Below are positions 32,187 to 40,302 of a stretch of 64,000 bases of DNA, piece after piece. Position 1 is the first letter of the stretch. Every line of letters begins with the position of its first letter. The notes below the pieces were generated by a model, which worked only from the letters and a program-made list of their open reading frames with translations, ran no database searches and had not been told where the DNA came from. The stretch is taken from the IMG/VR virus record IMGVR_UViG_3300021962_006679, positions 17,329-81,328 of that record. One strand, written 5' to 3'. Origin of the DNA: a virus. Position numbers and translations under genes: made by a program.

Positions 32187-32798
32187 ATGCGAATTAAAGA
32201 AATTTTAGAAGCAGTAGCCCAGGGCACAATTCCCCCTCAAGCTCAAAGAAAAGTACCACAAGGCACTGGCGCAATGCCAGACGAGTTTGGCGCAAGAACT
32301 ATGGGTCAGGGCACAGAAGTTAGTGCTAGTGGTAGACAAACTACCTATAACAAGGATGGTTCCAGTGTTAACACTAGTGCACAAGGTCAGTTTACTAGAG
32401 ATAAACTTGGTCGTGTTACTCAGGTTCAAACTCCTCGTATAGCTGGTCTTCAACAAACAAACAAGTACGATCCGGGATCAATTGGCAATAAGCCTACTAG
32501 TCAGTCAACTAATTTTAATTATAAGTTGGGTAAAGCTGAAATAGACGCTACTATGCCTGGACCTGCTAGCCAGGCTGATATCAATAAAGCTACTGATATA
32601 AAAGTTAAGTATGGTAATGCTGGAATGCAAGCAACTAGAGGGCCTGATGGTAAACTTACTACTAGTACAAGTTATGATTTTGGGCCCAATAAAGTCTCTG
32701 CAAAAGACGATGGCAGTATTGACGTTCTTAATAAAAAAACAGGCCAAACTTATAAGACATCAACTGCCGCAATGGCGGCCGGTAAAGACGGAATTTAG
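32187..32798 (+). CDS. Hypothetical protein with capsid-targeting-like N-terminus
   Basis: 203 residues, G/Q/T/S-rich and probably disordered beyond the first 15 residues. The N-terminus MRIKEILEAV resembles those of a group of genes at 44-55 kb and the T4 internal-protein targeting peptide (MKTYQEFIAE). It may be packaged inside the capsid and trimmed after the E. No domain recognised. Confidence 0.55.
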   Translation: MRIKEILEAVAQGTIPPQAQRKVPQGTGAMPDEFGARTMGQGTEVSASGRQTTYNKDGSSVNTSAQGQFTRDKLGRVTQVQTPRIAGLQQTNKYDPGSIGNKPTSQSTNFNYKLGKAEIDATMPGPASQADINKATDIKVKYGNAGMQATRGPDGKLTTSTSYDFGPNKVSAKDDGSIDVLNKKTGQTYKTSTAAMAAGKDGI

Positions 32799-32800
32799 GC

Positions 32801-33262
32801 ATGGGATTTAAATTAGCAGCAATTATGTTCGTTCTTATGCTCGCAATGGGTGGCGGTGCGTATTGGTATTATAATGATACACAAGAGCGCATGGCTATCC
32901 TTGCTGCTAACGAAGCAAAGGCTACTATGGCTGCCCAAACAGCAGAAGCAGCCACAAAAGCCTTGCAGGAAAGTTATCAGCGTATGAGTCAAGAACTTGA
33001 CCGTATAAACACACAGTTTGCAGCAGCAAGAGCAAACAATCAAGTACTCTCAGATAAACTTGCTAGACATGATCTAGCAGTGCTTGGGGAGAAAAAACCC
33101 GATACAGTTCAACGCATGATTAACAATGCAAGTGCAAAAGTATTAAGATGCTTTGAAATAGAAAGTGGTTCAAAATTAACGGAGGCAGAAACAAATGCTA
33201 CGTCAGGTAAAGCGTTCAATAGTGAGTGTCCTTGGCTGTGGCCTGGTACTCCTAGCCCTTAG
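32801..33262 (+). CDS. Putative inner-membrane spanin (i-spanin, Rz-like)
   Basis: 153 residues: one N-terminal transmembrane helix (about residues 4-24), then a long periplasmic coiled coil (about 28-95), ending in two Cys. This is the Rz-type architecture. The o-spanin gene begins inside it in another frame (68-nt overlap). With lysozyme upstream, it forms the lysis module that disrupts the outer membrane. Confidence 0.7.
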   Translation: MGFKLAAIMFVLMLAMGGGAYWYYNDTQERMAILAANEAKATMAAQTAEAATKALQESYQRMSQELDRINTQFAAARANNQVLSDKLARHDLAVLGEKKPDTVQRMINNASAKVLRCFEIESGSKLTEAETNATSGKAFNSECPWLWPGTPSP

Positions 33263-33674
33263 TGGATGTGGAAGTAAGCCCAAGGTCCTAGAGGTTAGTG
33301 CCAAGCCAGTCGAAATTCCAAAATTAGTTCTGCCCAAAGCAGATGTTCTAAATTTACAAAGCAAACAAGTAACATGGCATGTAGTTACACTTGAAAACTA
33401 TCAACAAGTATTTGATATGATCCAAAAGTCTGGCAGACCCATGACGCTGTTTGCAATTACAGATAAAGGTTATAGCAACCTTGGCGAAAATTTAAGTGCT
33501 ATTAGAGCATTTATCGAGCAGCAAAAGGCAATTATTGTTGCTTATGAAAATTATTACCAACAGAGTGATAAAGCTATCAAAGACGCCAATAAAGAAATAG
33601 AACAAACTAACGAAAACATTAAGAAAAACAGAGAAGCATCCGAAGGCTTCGACTGGAAAGGATTATTGAAATGA
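33195..33674 (+). CDS. Putative outer-membrane spanin lipoprotein (o-spanin)
   Basis: 159 residues. A signal sequence ends in the lipobox LALSGC (Cys about 25), so the mature protein is a lipoprotein; the C-terminal half is helical/coiled. Start ATG 33195 has Shine-Dalgarno GGAGG inside the i-spanin gene. It is larger than classical Rz1, so an unrelated lipoprotein is possible, but the overlap with an Rz-like gene argues for a spanin pair. Confidence 0.65.
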   Translation: MLRQVKRSIVSVLGCGLVLLALSGCGSKPKVLEVSAKPVEIPKLVLPKADVLNLQSKQVTWHVVTLENYQQVFDMIQKSGRPMTLFAITDKGYSNLGENLSAIRAFIEQQKAIIVAYENYYQQSDKAIKDANKEIEQTNENIKKNREASEGFDWKGLLK

Positions 33675-34135
33675 AGAAATACCTAGTAGCCGGAATTGCA
33701 GTAGTAGCACTTTTAGCAGCAGGTGGCGTTGGTTACGCAACAGTTAGCAACGATTGTGGTTATGACGAAAAAGGTCAATTCCACAAGGGAGGCAAAGTGT
33801 ATGCATACGGTACAATGGCTGATGCAAAGAAGTGTGCTGAAAAAGGTATACTTCCTGAAGTAATAGCCAAGCGTTTAGGCGCATGGGGCAATGCAAAAAC
33901 AAAAGCAGAAGCTCAAGCAATTAAAGATTTAAATGCAAAAGTAATTGCAGATAAGAAAGCAGCAGAAGAAGCAGCAAGAGCCAAAGCAGAAGCTGAAGCA
34001 GCAGCAAAAAAGGCAGCTGAAGAAGAAGCAGCCCGTCAAGCGGCTGAGGCAGAAGCAGCTAAAAAAGCAGCAGCATTACTACTACTTCAAGAAGCAGCCA
34101 AAGCAAAGGCAGCAGCACCAGCAGAGGTAAAATAG
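33671..34135 (+). CDS. Membrane-anchored protein with TolA-like helix
   Basis: 154 residues: N-terminal transmembrane anchor (about 4-24), a small domain with two Cys (C29, C56), then an Ala/Glu/Lys-rich helix (about 78-150) like TolA domain II. Predicted to span part of the periplasm. It is coupled to the o-spanin gene (ATG overlaps its stop), so a role in the lysis complex or envelope is likely. Confidence 0.55.
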   Translation: MKKYLVAGIAVVALLAAGGVGYATVSNDCGYDEKGQFHKGGKVYAYGTMADAKKCAEKGILPEVIAKRLGAWGNAKTKAEAQAIKDLNAKVIADKKAAEEAARAKAEAEAAAKKAAEEEAARQAAEAEAAKKAAALLLLQEAAKAKAAAPAEVK

Positions 34136-34139
34136 ACTA

Positions 34140-34328
34140 ATGACAGGATATTTTTGTAATAATTGTGGACGCCCAAGTCATTGTAGTGCCCCTTTATATG
34201 AAGATTATCGTAATTGGAAAATGGAGTACATGGGACAACTAAGAGTATGTGATAATTGTAGTTGTCCAGCATGTACACAAAAACTGGATGATCTAGAACT
34301 TCCTCATCCAGGAGATATAGGTTGTTAA
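34140..34328 (+). CDS. Cys-rich zinc-ribbon-like miniprotein
   Basis: 62 residues. CNNCGRPSHC near the start and CDNCSCPAC later give two zinc-binding-like clusters. A shorter gene with the same pattern follows in a 7-nt overlap (34322-34459), indicating duplication. Function unknown. Confidence 0.6.
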   Translation: MTGYFCNNCGRPSHCSAPLYEDYRNWKMEYMGQLRVCDNCSCPACTQKLDDLELPHPGDIGC

Positions 34329-34459
34329 CACAGGAAACAAAACCTGTGTGTCAGAATTGCGGTCACCCCTGTCATTGTGATACACTAGTTTGTGTTGAGT
34401 GTCATTGTATAGCATGTTTGCACAATGACGAGGAGACAAATCATGTTAGACATGATTGA
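34322..34459 (+). CDS. 45-residue Cys/His-rich miniprotein, TTG start
   Basis: Starts at TTG 34322, 7 nt after GGAG (34311-34314), overlapping the previous stop; GTG 34346 is an alternative. The product has CQNCGHPCHC and CVECHCIAC clusters (nine Cys in 45 residues) parallel to those of the preceding miniprotein. The stop at 34457-34459 overlaps the next gene. Probably a zinc-binding paralogue. Confidence 0.6.
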   Translation: MLTQETKPVCQNCGHPCHCDTLVCVECHCIACLHNDEETNHVRHD

Positions 34460-34742
34460 GCGTATGGCGAGCGATCGCCTCTGGATTTATACAAGTATTG
34501 CGGGTAGTATTGCAGGTGCTGCCTGTTTAGCCTATTTAAGCACTACACGCATAGGCTTGTGGGGATATGCACAGTTTGATAAACTTGTGGATTATCTTGT
34601 TGCTCGTTGGGGACTTACATGGCTAGAACAGCCCGACGATGCTTGGCGTAAACGCTATCCAAAAATTACTGCTAAGATTGATGAACTTGAAGCTCGTCTT
34701 GCTAGCCTCGAAAGACCCCCAAAAACAACTAAGAAAAAATAA
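34443..34742 (+). CDS. Small membrane protein
   Basis: 99 residues from ATG 34443 (Shine-Dalgarno GAGGAG). One hydrophobic segment (about residues 14-32) and a basic C-terminal coiled coil ending PKTTKKK. No family assigned; a holin-like or accessory lysis role is possible from context only. Confidence 0.55.
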   Translation: MLDMIERMASDRLWIYTSIAGSIAGAACLAYLSTTRIGLWGYAQFDKLVDYLVARWGLTWLEQPDDAWRKRYPKITAKIDELEARLASLERPPKTTKKK

Positions 34743-34747
34743 CATAA

Positions 34748-34780
34748 CTTTAACAAAAGTGTAACAGGAATGTAACATAC
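34748..34780 (+). promoter_or_regulatory. Pho-box-like direct repeats upstream of pstS
   Basis: Three units at exact 11-bp spacing: TTTAAC (34749), TGTAAC (34760), TGTAAC (34771), each followed by an AT-rich linker. PhoB binds 11-bp repeats with half-site CTGT(A/C)A(C/T). A possible -10 TATCAT (34798-34803) lies 17 bp downstream, the arrangement of PhoB-activated promoters. This suggests host PhoB control of phage pstS. Confidence 0.65.
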
Positions 34781-34822
34781 TCGTGTTTAAATAGTGGTAT
34801 CATACACACAGGGAGACACAGT

Positions 34823-35833
34823 ATGAAAAACATTTTAATAACCTTAGCAGCCCTTGTATTGGCTGCAACAACAACACAAGCAGTTGCAAGAGATCAAATC
34901 AAGACCGTAGGCTCATCTACGGTTTTTCCTTTTGCAACTGTAGCTGCTGAAACATTTGCCAAAAACGGCAACAAAGCACCTATTATTGAATCAACTGGCA
35001 CAGGTGGTGGCATGAAGCTATTTTGTGCTGGCATAGGCGTACAGCACCCAGACTTGACAAACGCAAGTCGTGCAATTAAAAAGAACGAAGTTGAAACTTG
35101 TAAAAAAAATGGCGTTACTCCATTAGAAGTTAAGATAGGTTTTGATGGCATTGCAATTGCAAACTCTAAAGAAGGTGCAAAAGTTTCATTGACCCTTAAA
35201 GATGTATTCCTAGCACTAGCAAAGAATGTGCCAGATGGTAAGGGCGGAATGATACCAAATCCATACAAAACATGGAAAGACGTGCGTAGCGATCTCCCCA
35301 ACCAGCAGATCGAAGTTTTAGGGCCACCACCAACATCAGGTACAAGAGATGCATTTGTAGAAATTGCAATGGAAGGTGGAGCAAAGCAAATTCCAGAATT
35401 AGCAGAACTTCGCAAGTCCAAGAAAAAAGTATTTCAAGCAATAGCACACACACTTCGTGAAGATGGTGCTTTTATTGAAGCAGGCGAAAACGATAACCTG
35501 ATTGTCCAAAAACTAGTGGCTAACCCAAAAGCATTTGGTGTTTTTGGTTTTAGTTTCTTAGACGCTAACGGTGACAAGATTCAAGGTGCAACTGTAGAAG
35601 GTGCACAACCAACATTTGAAAACATTGCAAGTGGCAAATACAAAGTAAGCCGTTCACTTTACTTTTATGTAAAGAAAGAACACTTAGCCAGCATTCCAAA
35701 CCTAAAAGAATATGTACAATGGTTTGTAAGCGAAAGAACTATTGGTGAAGAAGGTACAGCGGTCGATAAGGGACTTATTCCTTTACCAGCAGCAGATCTT
35801 AAAAAACTTCAACAAACAGTTGACGCAATGTAA
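34823..35833 (+). CDS. pstS: Phosphate-binding protein PstS
   Basis: 336 residues with a signal peptide (cleavage after about residue 22). Phosphate-site motifs: VGSSTVFPFA at the mature N-terminus, ESTGTGGGMKLFC, and PPPTSGTRDAFVE. The periplasmic receptor of the Pst ABC transporter would boost phosphate uptake by the host permease during infection. It has Shine-Dalgarno GGGAG, its own Pho-box-like promoter and a hairpin after the stop, so it is an isolated transcription unit. Confidence 0.95.
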   Translation: MKNILITLAALVLAATTTQAVARDQIKTVGSSTVFPFATVAAETFAKNGNKAPIIESTGTGGGMKLFCAGIGVQHPDLTNASRAIKKNEVETCKKNGVTPLEVKIGFDGIAIANSKEGAKVSLTLKDVFLALAKNVPDGKGGMIPNPYKTWKDVRSDLPNQQIEVLGPPPTSGTRDAFVEIAMEGGAKQIPELAELRKSKKKVFQAIAHTLREDGAFIEAGENDNLIVQKLVANPKAFGVFGFSFLDANGDKIQGATVEGAQPTFENIASGKYKVSRSLYFYVKKEHLASIPNLKEYVQWFVSERTIGEEGTAVDKGLIPLPAADLKKLQQTVDAM

Positions 35834-35860
35834 AACTTGTGTTACATTGATACATAAGGA

Positions 35861-35883
35861 TAGGGAGGAACCATTCCTCCCTA
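35861..35883 (+). terminator. Probable terminator after pstS
   Basis: A perfect 10-bp stem (35861-35870 with 35874-35883, TAGGGAGGAA arm) with a 3-nt loop, 28 nt after pstS. The T-tract is weak (TTTCCTT). Confidence 0.6.
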
Positions 35884-35902
35884 TTTCCTTAAGGAATATT
35901 CG

Positions 35903-36205
35903 ATGAGCACAGACAAAGTCAAAACCAGATACATCACCGCATTTTACACAGTATTTTTAGCAAAACTAAAGCGCATTGAAGAACGCATAGAAGCAGGCAC
36001 TGCAGACGACGAAGACCTTAAAGATCATCAAAGTCTAACCAAGACACTAGCAAAAATTGAAGCACAGGAAAACGGCGTAGAGGCAGGTGACAAAGATGAT
36101 AAAACACTTGCTCGTGAACTACTAAAACAGGCAGAAAAACTCACTGCACAAGCATATAGATTAGATCCGTCCTTAGACCCGGCAAATAAACTTAAGGTAG
36201 CTTAG
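35903..36205 (+). CDS. Small conserved hypothetical protein
   Basis: 100 residues, highly charged and helical (coiled-coil-like). Shine-Dalgarno AAGGA. The last 14 nt overlap the convergent lipase-like gene. No family recognised. Confidence 0.55.
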   Translation: MSTDKVKTRYITAFYTVFLAKLKRIEERIEAGTADDEDLKDHQSLTKTLAKIEAQENGVEAGDKDDKTLARELLKQAEKLTAQAYRLDPSLDPANKLKVA

Positions 36206-36767
36206 ATTTAATTAAGTCAACAACTCTTTGGCTTTGAACAATCTCATAGTGGTTACGATCTATTTCAACATGATCCATATCACTACGAGATTTCATACTT
36301 GCATGTGTGCAAATACCATCGTTTCTACCCGTTAACCAACTAACATCTCCAGCAGTTGATACTACCTGTGTCCAGGGAACATCAATTTTAATAGTCCTGC
36401 TGTCTCTTATAAAACTACTCTGAGGTGTAATGTCTCTAAAAAGTTGAACGCCGGGATTCATAAATCTACCCCAGGTTGCTATTTCACTACCATTATATGG
36501 TGTACTTAAAGTTATGCCTCCTATAACTTTATGTCTGTATTCTCTTAAAAGGTATAGGCTATAAATACCGCCCAAACTATGTCCCACAAAGAAGAAGTCT
36601 TCTTCGTATTCTCGCAACTCATCTATAAATCTCTCTATATTTCGGTGTGCACTGCATTCATTACTGTCGTATATGCAGTAATGTATTTTATCAAACTGTA
36701 AGCTCTGCTGTATAAATGCAAAACTACGCTCGCTTGCATTTGCTCCGTGTGTGTATATGATTCTCAT
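36192..36767 (-). CDS. Alpha/beta hydrolase (lipase-like)
   Basis: 191 residues, minus strand, from ATG 36767; an in-frame ATG 7 codons upstream overlaps the promoter. Nucleophile elbow GHSLGG near residue 70, catalytic D in RNDGICTH or SDMDH, and a C-terminal H (DRNHYEI). The N-terminal IIYTHGAN supplies the oxyanion loop. Lipase or esterase; substrate unknown. No Shine-Dalgarno; TATAAATA on the minus strand lies 4 nt before the ATG. Confidence 0.75.
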   Translation of the reverse strand: MRIIYTHGANASERSFAFIQQSLQFDKIHYCIYDSNECSAHRNIERFIDELREYEEDFFFVGHSLGGIYSLYLLREYRHKVIGGITLSTPYNGSEIATWGRFMNPGVQLFRDITPQSSFIRDSRTIKIDVPWTQVVSTAGDVSWLTGRNDGICTHASMKSRSDMDHVEIDRNHYEIVQSQRVVDLIKSKLP

Positions 36768-36771
36768 CAAA

Positions 36772-36783
36772 TATTTATAAATA
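36772..36783. promoter_or_regulatory. Bidirectional T4-late-like promoter
   Basis: The palindromic core contains TATAAATA on both strands (36776-36783 on +, 36779-36772 on -), between the divergent lipase-like and holin-like genes. The + gene keeps a leader with Shine-Dalgarno; the - gene does not. Confidence 0.5.
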
Positions 36784-36810
36784 TGCAAAGTAAAGTTGAG
36801 GAGTGCTGAT

Positions 36811-37146
36811 ATGTCAGACGAAGAAAGAGCCCCAATACGTCAAAAGATAGAACTAGAAGTTGAACTAGACACTAGTGAAAAGGTTGTCCTACCAAACAAA
36901 TATCAGAATGTTATTGATCTTGCTAAAGCAGTTGATGCATGGAGAATTTTCCCAAGATTGTTCCTAACAGTTTATATTATTCTACTGTACAAGACCGTTA
37001 TTTGGTTCATGGCATTGCAAGATCCAAATGTAAACCAAGCAGGGTTAATCTCTGTTGTAGTTGGAGCAGGCGCAGCATGGTTTGGTTTGTATACTGGCAG
37101 CAGCAAAAAGTTTGACGGTGCACCACCAGCAGCACCCAAAAAATAA
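36811..37146 (+). CDS. Small membrane protein, holin candidate
   Basis: 111 residues from ATG 36811 (Shine-Dalgarno GAGGAG). A charged N-terminal half is followed by two transmembrane helices (about 52-73 and 82-100) joined by a short loop, and a Lys/Pro tail. Two-TM proteins like this are frequent holin candidates in marine myoviruses; no direct evidence of lysis function. Confidence 0.5.
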   Translation: MSDEERAPIRQKIELEVELDTSEKVVLPNKYQNVIDLAKAVDAWRIFPRLFLTVYIILLYKTVIWFMALQDPNVNQAGLISVVVGAGAAWFGLYTGSSKKFDGAPPAAPKK

Positions 37147-37152
37147 TAACTA

Positions 37153-37180
37153 TTGACAACTAGATTTCTGCATGTATAAT
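37153..37180 (+). promoter_or_regulatory. sigma70 promoter, leaderless geometry, for dnaJ
   Basis: TTGACA (37153-37158), 16-bp spacer ending in CATG (TG adjacent to the -10), consensus TATAAT (37175-37180). The dnaJ ATG (37188) is 7 nt after the -10, where a sigma70 transcript normally starts; no Shine-Dalgarno. Confidence 0.8.
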
Positions 37181-37187
37181 TATATGT

Positions 37188-38045
37188 ATGAACTACTATG
37201 ATCTCCTTGGTGTAGAGAAATCTGCATCCGCTGACCAGATTAAAAGTGCTTTTAGGACCAAAGCCAGAAGCACTCATCCTGATGCGGGCGGAGATCCTGA
37301 GGATTTTAAGCGTCTAAATGAAGCATACGAAACACTTAAAGATCCAGGCAAACGTGCTGAATATGACCACGCTAGTAGTGGTGCTGGGCGTATACATGTA
37401 AACATTAACGGCAGTCATCATGACATTTTTAGTAATATTTTTAGAGACATGCACAATGTTTTTGGACAGGAACAGGGACCTTTTGCTGGAACAAGAACAT
37501 ACAGGCGCCAACAACGCAATAAAGATTTAAGTATAGAGTACACTTGCAAATTAGAAGACACACTTGCAGAGCAGGTAAAGCAAGTTAGTGTAAAACAAAT
37601 AAGCGGCGATCGTAGATTAGTAGAAATAAAAATACCAATTGGTGTAAAAAATGGTCAGACAATAAGGTATCATAAACTTGGTGACAATACATTTAAGGAG
37701 TTGACGCCAGGCGATTTACATGTTAAAATTAATATTATTCCAACAAGATTTGAAATTGAAGGGAATAATTTACACTTAAATCATACTATAGACTGTTTTG
37801 AAGCAATACTGGGCACAACTATACAGGTTAGGACACTGGAAGGCAAAACTCTAAATACAAACATTCCGCCTGGCATACAGCATGGTATGAGCATGGGATT
37901 AAAAGGTCATGGGTTGTATGAGTTTAACAACCCTGGTAACAGAGGCGCATTGCTGGTAAAAGTAAACATCAAAATACCTGAGAACCTAACTCAAGAACAA
38001 TTAAATATGATTAGAGCCATTAAGGAAGTTACAGTTGAAACATAG
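37188..38045 (+). CDS. DnaJ/CbpA-type co-chaperone
   Basis: 285 residues. J domain with the HPD motif (STHPDAGGD, about residues 27-37), a G-rich linker and two CbpA-type substrate-binding beta domains; no zinc-finger domain (CbpA/DjlA class B organisation). It would recruit host DnaK. Coupled to the ClpA-type gene, whose start overlaps its end, giving a phage proteostasis operon from a strong promoter. Confidence 0.92.
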   Translation: MNYYDLLGVEKSASADQIKSAFRTKARSTHPDAGGDPEDFKRLNEAYETLKDPGKRAEYDHASSGAGRIHVNINGSHHDIFSNIFRDMHNVFGQEQGPFAGTRTYRRQQRNKDLSIEYTCKLEDTLAEQVKQVSVKQISGDRRLVEIKIPIGVKNGQTIRYHKLGDNTFKELTPGDLHVKINIIPTRFEIEGNNLHLNHTIDCFEAILGTTIQVRTLEGKTLNTNIPPGIQHGMSMGLKGHGLYEFNNPGNRGALLVKVNIKIPENLTQEQLNMIRAIKEVTVET

Positions 38046-40302
38046 TCCTCAAATTGACAAAATTGTAGAAATTACAATGAAGGAAGCAAAAAAACGCAAT
38101 CACAAATATGTGACTAGCGAACACTTGCTTTATGTACTACTGGGCAACGAACATATATCCGGAATTCTTATAAAATTTGGTGTCCAATTGGACTTGTTTA
38201 TTGCAGAAGTTCAGGAATATCTGGACAATAAACTAAAGCCAGAAGAGCAACCTGTAAACGAACCTAAAAAAACACATACTATTGACAGAGTATTCAACCG
38301 TGCGTATTCACAAGTATTGTTTAGTGGACGCAATGAACTATTAGTAATGGATGTATTAATTAGTTTACTTGCTGAAGCAAACACTATGAGCAGTTATTTT
38401 CTACTCAAATACAATGTTAACAAAGAAGAACTAATAGAATTTATTACTGTAAATTTTGCCAAAGACTTGTATAATGATCAGGCAAGCAAGTATTATGAAA
38501 AGTTATTAGAAGAATATACAACTGACTTTACTAAACTAGCAAAAGATGGTAGTATAGATCCTGCTATTGGTAGAGATTCAATAATAGATGACATTTGCCA
38601 GACTATGGCTAGACGCAACAAAAGTAATGTATTAATGGTTGGAGATCCTGGTGTAGGTAAAACTGCTATAGCAGAAGGTTTGGCAATTAAAATAGTAGAA
38701 GATGATGTTCCTGTATACCTCAAGGATCATAAAGTTTACAACTTGGATATTGGCGTGTTACTTGCTGGTACTCAGTATAGGGGTCAGTTCGAAGAGCGTG
38801 TAAAAGAAGTAATGGAAGCGTTAATGAACGAGGGTAAATGTATCTTGTTTATTGACGAAGCACATACAATGAAGGGTGCTGGTGCTGGATCCAGCGGCGG
38901 TACTGACTTTGCAAACATGCTCAAACCATATTTGGGCCGTGGTAAACTTAAAGTTATTGCAAGCACTACCTGGGAAGAATACACAGAGTCATTTGAAAAA
39001 GACCGTGCTCTAATGCGACGCTTCTATCGTGTTACTGTAGATGAGCCAACACCTGCACTAGCAAAGCAAATACTTAATGGTACAGTAAAGTACTATGAAG
39101 ATTTCCATAATATGGATATTTCACCTGACAGTATTGACAGTGCTGTAGATTTAAGTGTCAGATTTATGACTGACAAGCGTTTACCTGACAAGGCATTTGA
39201 TCTAATTGACAGTGCCTGTGCAAGACAGAGACTACTGGGTGTAGAACAACCTACAATTACCAAGGAACTTATTGAACTAGAGTGCAGTAAAATTACTGGT
39301 ATCCCATTGGATCAATTAAGCGATACAGTGACTAAAAGCGTAAACCTCATAAAGGTTGAGGAAAAGATCAAGAGCAAAGTTTATGGTCAGGACGAAACTG
39401 TAGAAAAGGTAATGGAAAAAGTTTATGTTAGTAAAGCAGGGCTTGCTCCTAATGATAAACCAATTGGCGTATTCCTTTTCCTAGGCCCAACTGGCACTGG
39501 TAAAACAGAACTTGCTAAACAACTTAGCCAAAGACTTACAATGCAACTGTTACGCTATGACATGAGTGAATATCAGGAACGTCACAGCGTTGCCAGATTT
39601 ATAGGCGCACCTCCTGGCTATGTTGGATATGATGATAGCAGTTTAGGCGGCGGGTTATTAATTAGAGATATAGAGCGCAATCCTAACAGCGTTGTCCTGT
39701 TTGACGAAATAGAAAAAGCACACCCTGATGTAACAAATGTTCTCTTACAACTTATGGATGAAGGGTTTATTACTGCTACAAACGGCAAGCGTGTAGACTG
39801 TCGTAACACAATTGTTATTATGACTAGTAACCTGGGTGCACAGGAAATGGAACGCGAGCCCATTGGTTTTGGTAGAACTTCTCGTTCAGGCGAAGATGAC
39901 AAAGCAATGCAAGAGTTTTTTAGACCAGAGTTTAGAAACCGCATTGATGCTGTTTGCAAGTTTAACAAACTTGATGCACTTACAAAACGCAAGATTGTTA
40001 TAAAGTTCGTACAGGACTTTACCGACCAATTACAGGAAAAAGGCATCAGTTTACATATAGACGAACCAAGTGTAGATTATATCCTAGATAGAGGATTCGA
40101 TGAAAAGATGGGTGCAAGACCTGTTGCTAGAACTGTAGACAAATTACTAAGAGTTCCAGTTAGTAAGGAGTTAGTGGTTGACAACTCGCTAAAAGGCTGT
40201 AAAATAAAGGTTAGAGTTAATAAACATGGTTTACTCCTTAAATTTGTAAGGCAAAATGATGACGAATCTAAGTCAGTTAGAGAAATTAACGTCAAAGTAT
40301 AA
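38035..40302 (+). CDS. clpA: ClpA-type AAA+ unfoldase
   Basis: 755 residues from TTG 38035 (E. coli ClpA is 758). Clp N-domain (KYVTSEHLLYVLLG), first AAA module (Walker A GDPGVGKTAIAE, B LFIDEAHTMKGAGA) and second AAA module (GPTGTGKTELAK, VLFDEIEKAHPDV). There is no ClpB middle domain. The tripeptide IGF in REPIGFGRTSR lies where ClpA has its IGL loop for ClpP, so docking to host ClpP is plausible. No phage ClpP in the window. Confidence 0.93.
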   Translation: MKHSPQIDKIVEITMKEAKKRNHKYVTSEHLLYVLLGNEHISGILIKFGVQLDLFIAEVQEYLDNKLKPEEQPVNEPKKTHTIDRVFNRAYSQVLFSGRNELLVMDVLISLLAEANTMSSYFLLKYNVNKEELIEFITVNFAKDLYNDQASKYYEKLLEEYTTDFTKLAKDGSIDPAIGRDSIIDDICQTMARRNKSNVLMVGDPGVGKTAIAEGLAIKIVEDDVPVYLKDHKVYNLDIGVLLAGTQYRGQFEERVKEVMEALMNEGKCILFIDEAHTMKGAGAGSSGGTDFANMLKPYLGRGKLKVIASTTWEEYTESFEKDRALMRRFYRVTVDEPTPALAKQILNGTVKYYEDFHNMDISPDSIDSAVDLSVRFMTDKRLPDKAFDLIDSACARQRLLGVEQPTITKELIELECSKITGIPLDQLSDTVTKSVNLIKVEEKIKSKVYGQDETVEKVMEKVYVSKAGLAPNDKPIGVFLFLGPTGTGKTELAKQLSQRLTMQLLRYDMSEYQERHSVARFIGAPPGYVGYDDSSLGGGLLIRDIERNPNSVVLFDEIEKAHPDVTNVLLQLMDEGFITATNGKRVDCRNTIVIMTSNLGAQEMEREPIGFGRTSRSGEDDKAMQEFFRPEFRNRIDAVCKFNKLDALTKRKIVIKFVQDFTDQLQEKGISLHIDEPSVDYILDRGFDEKMGARPVARTVDKLLRVPVSKELVVDNSLKGCKIKVRVNKHGLLLKFVRQNDDESKSVREINVKV

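Noticed and set aside
33945-34130. K/Q-rich ORF in an alternative frame of the TolA-like gene
   Set aside because: Product of the GCA/GAA-rich repeat read out of frame; no start context.
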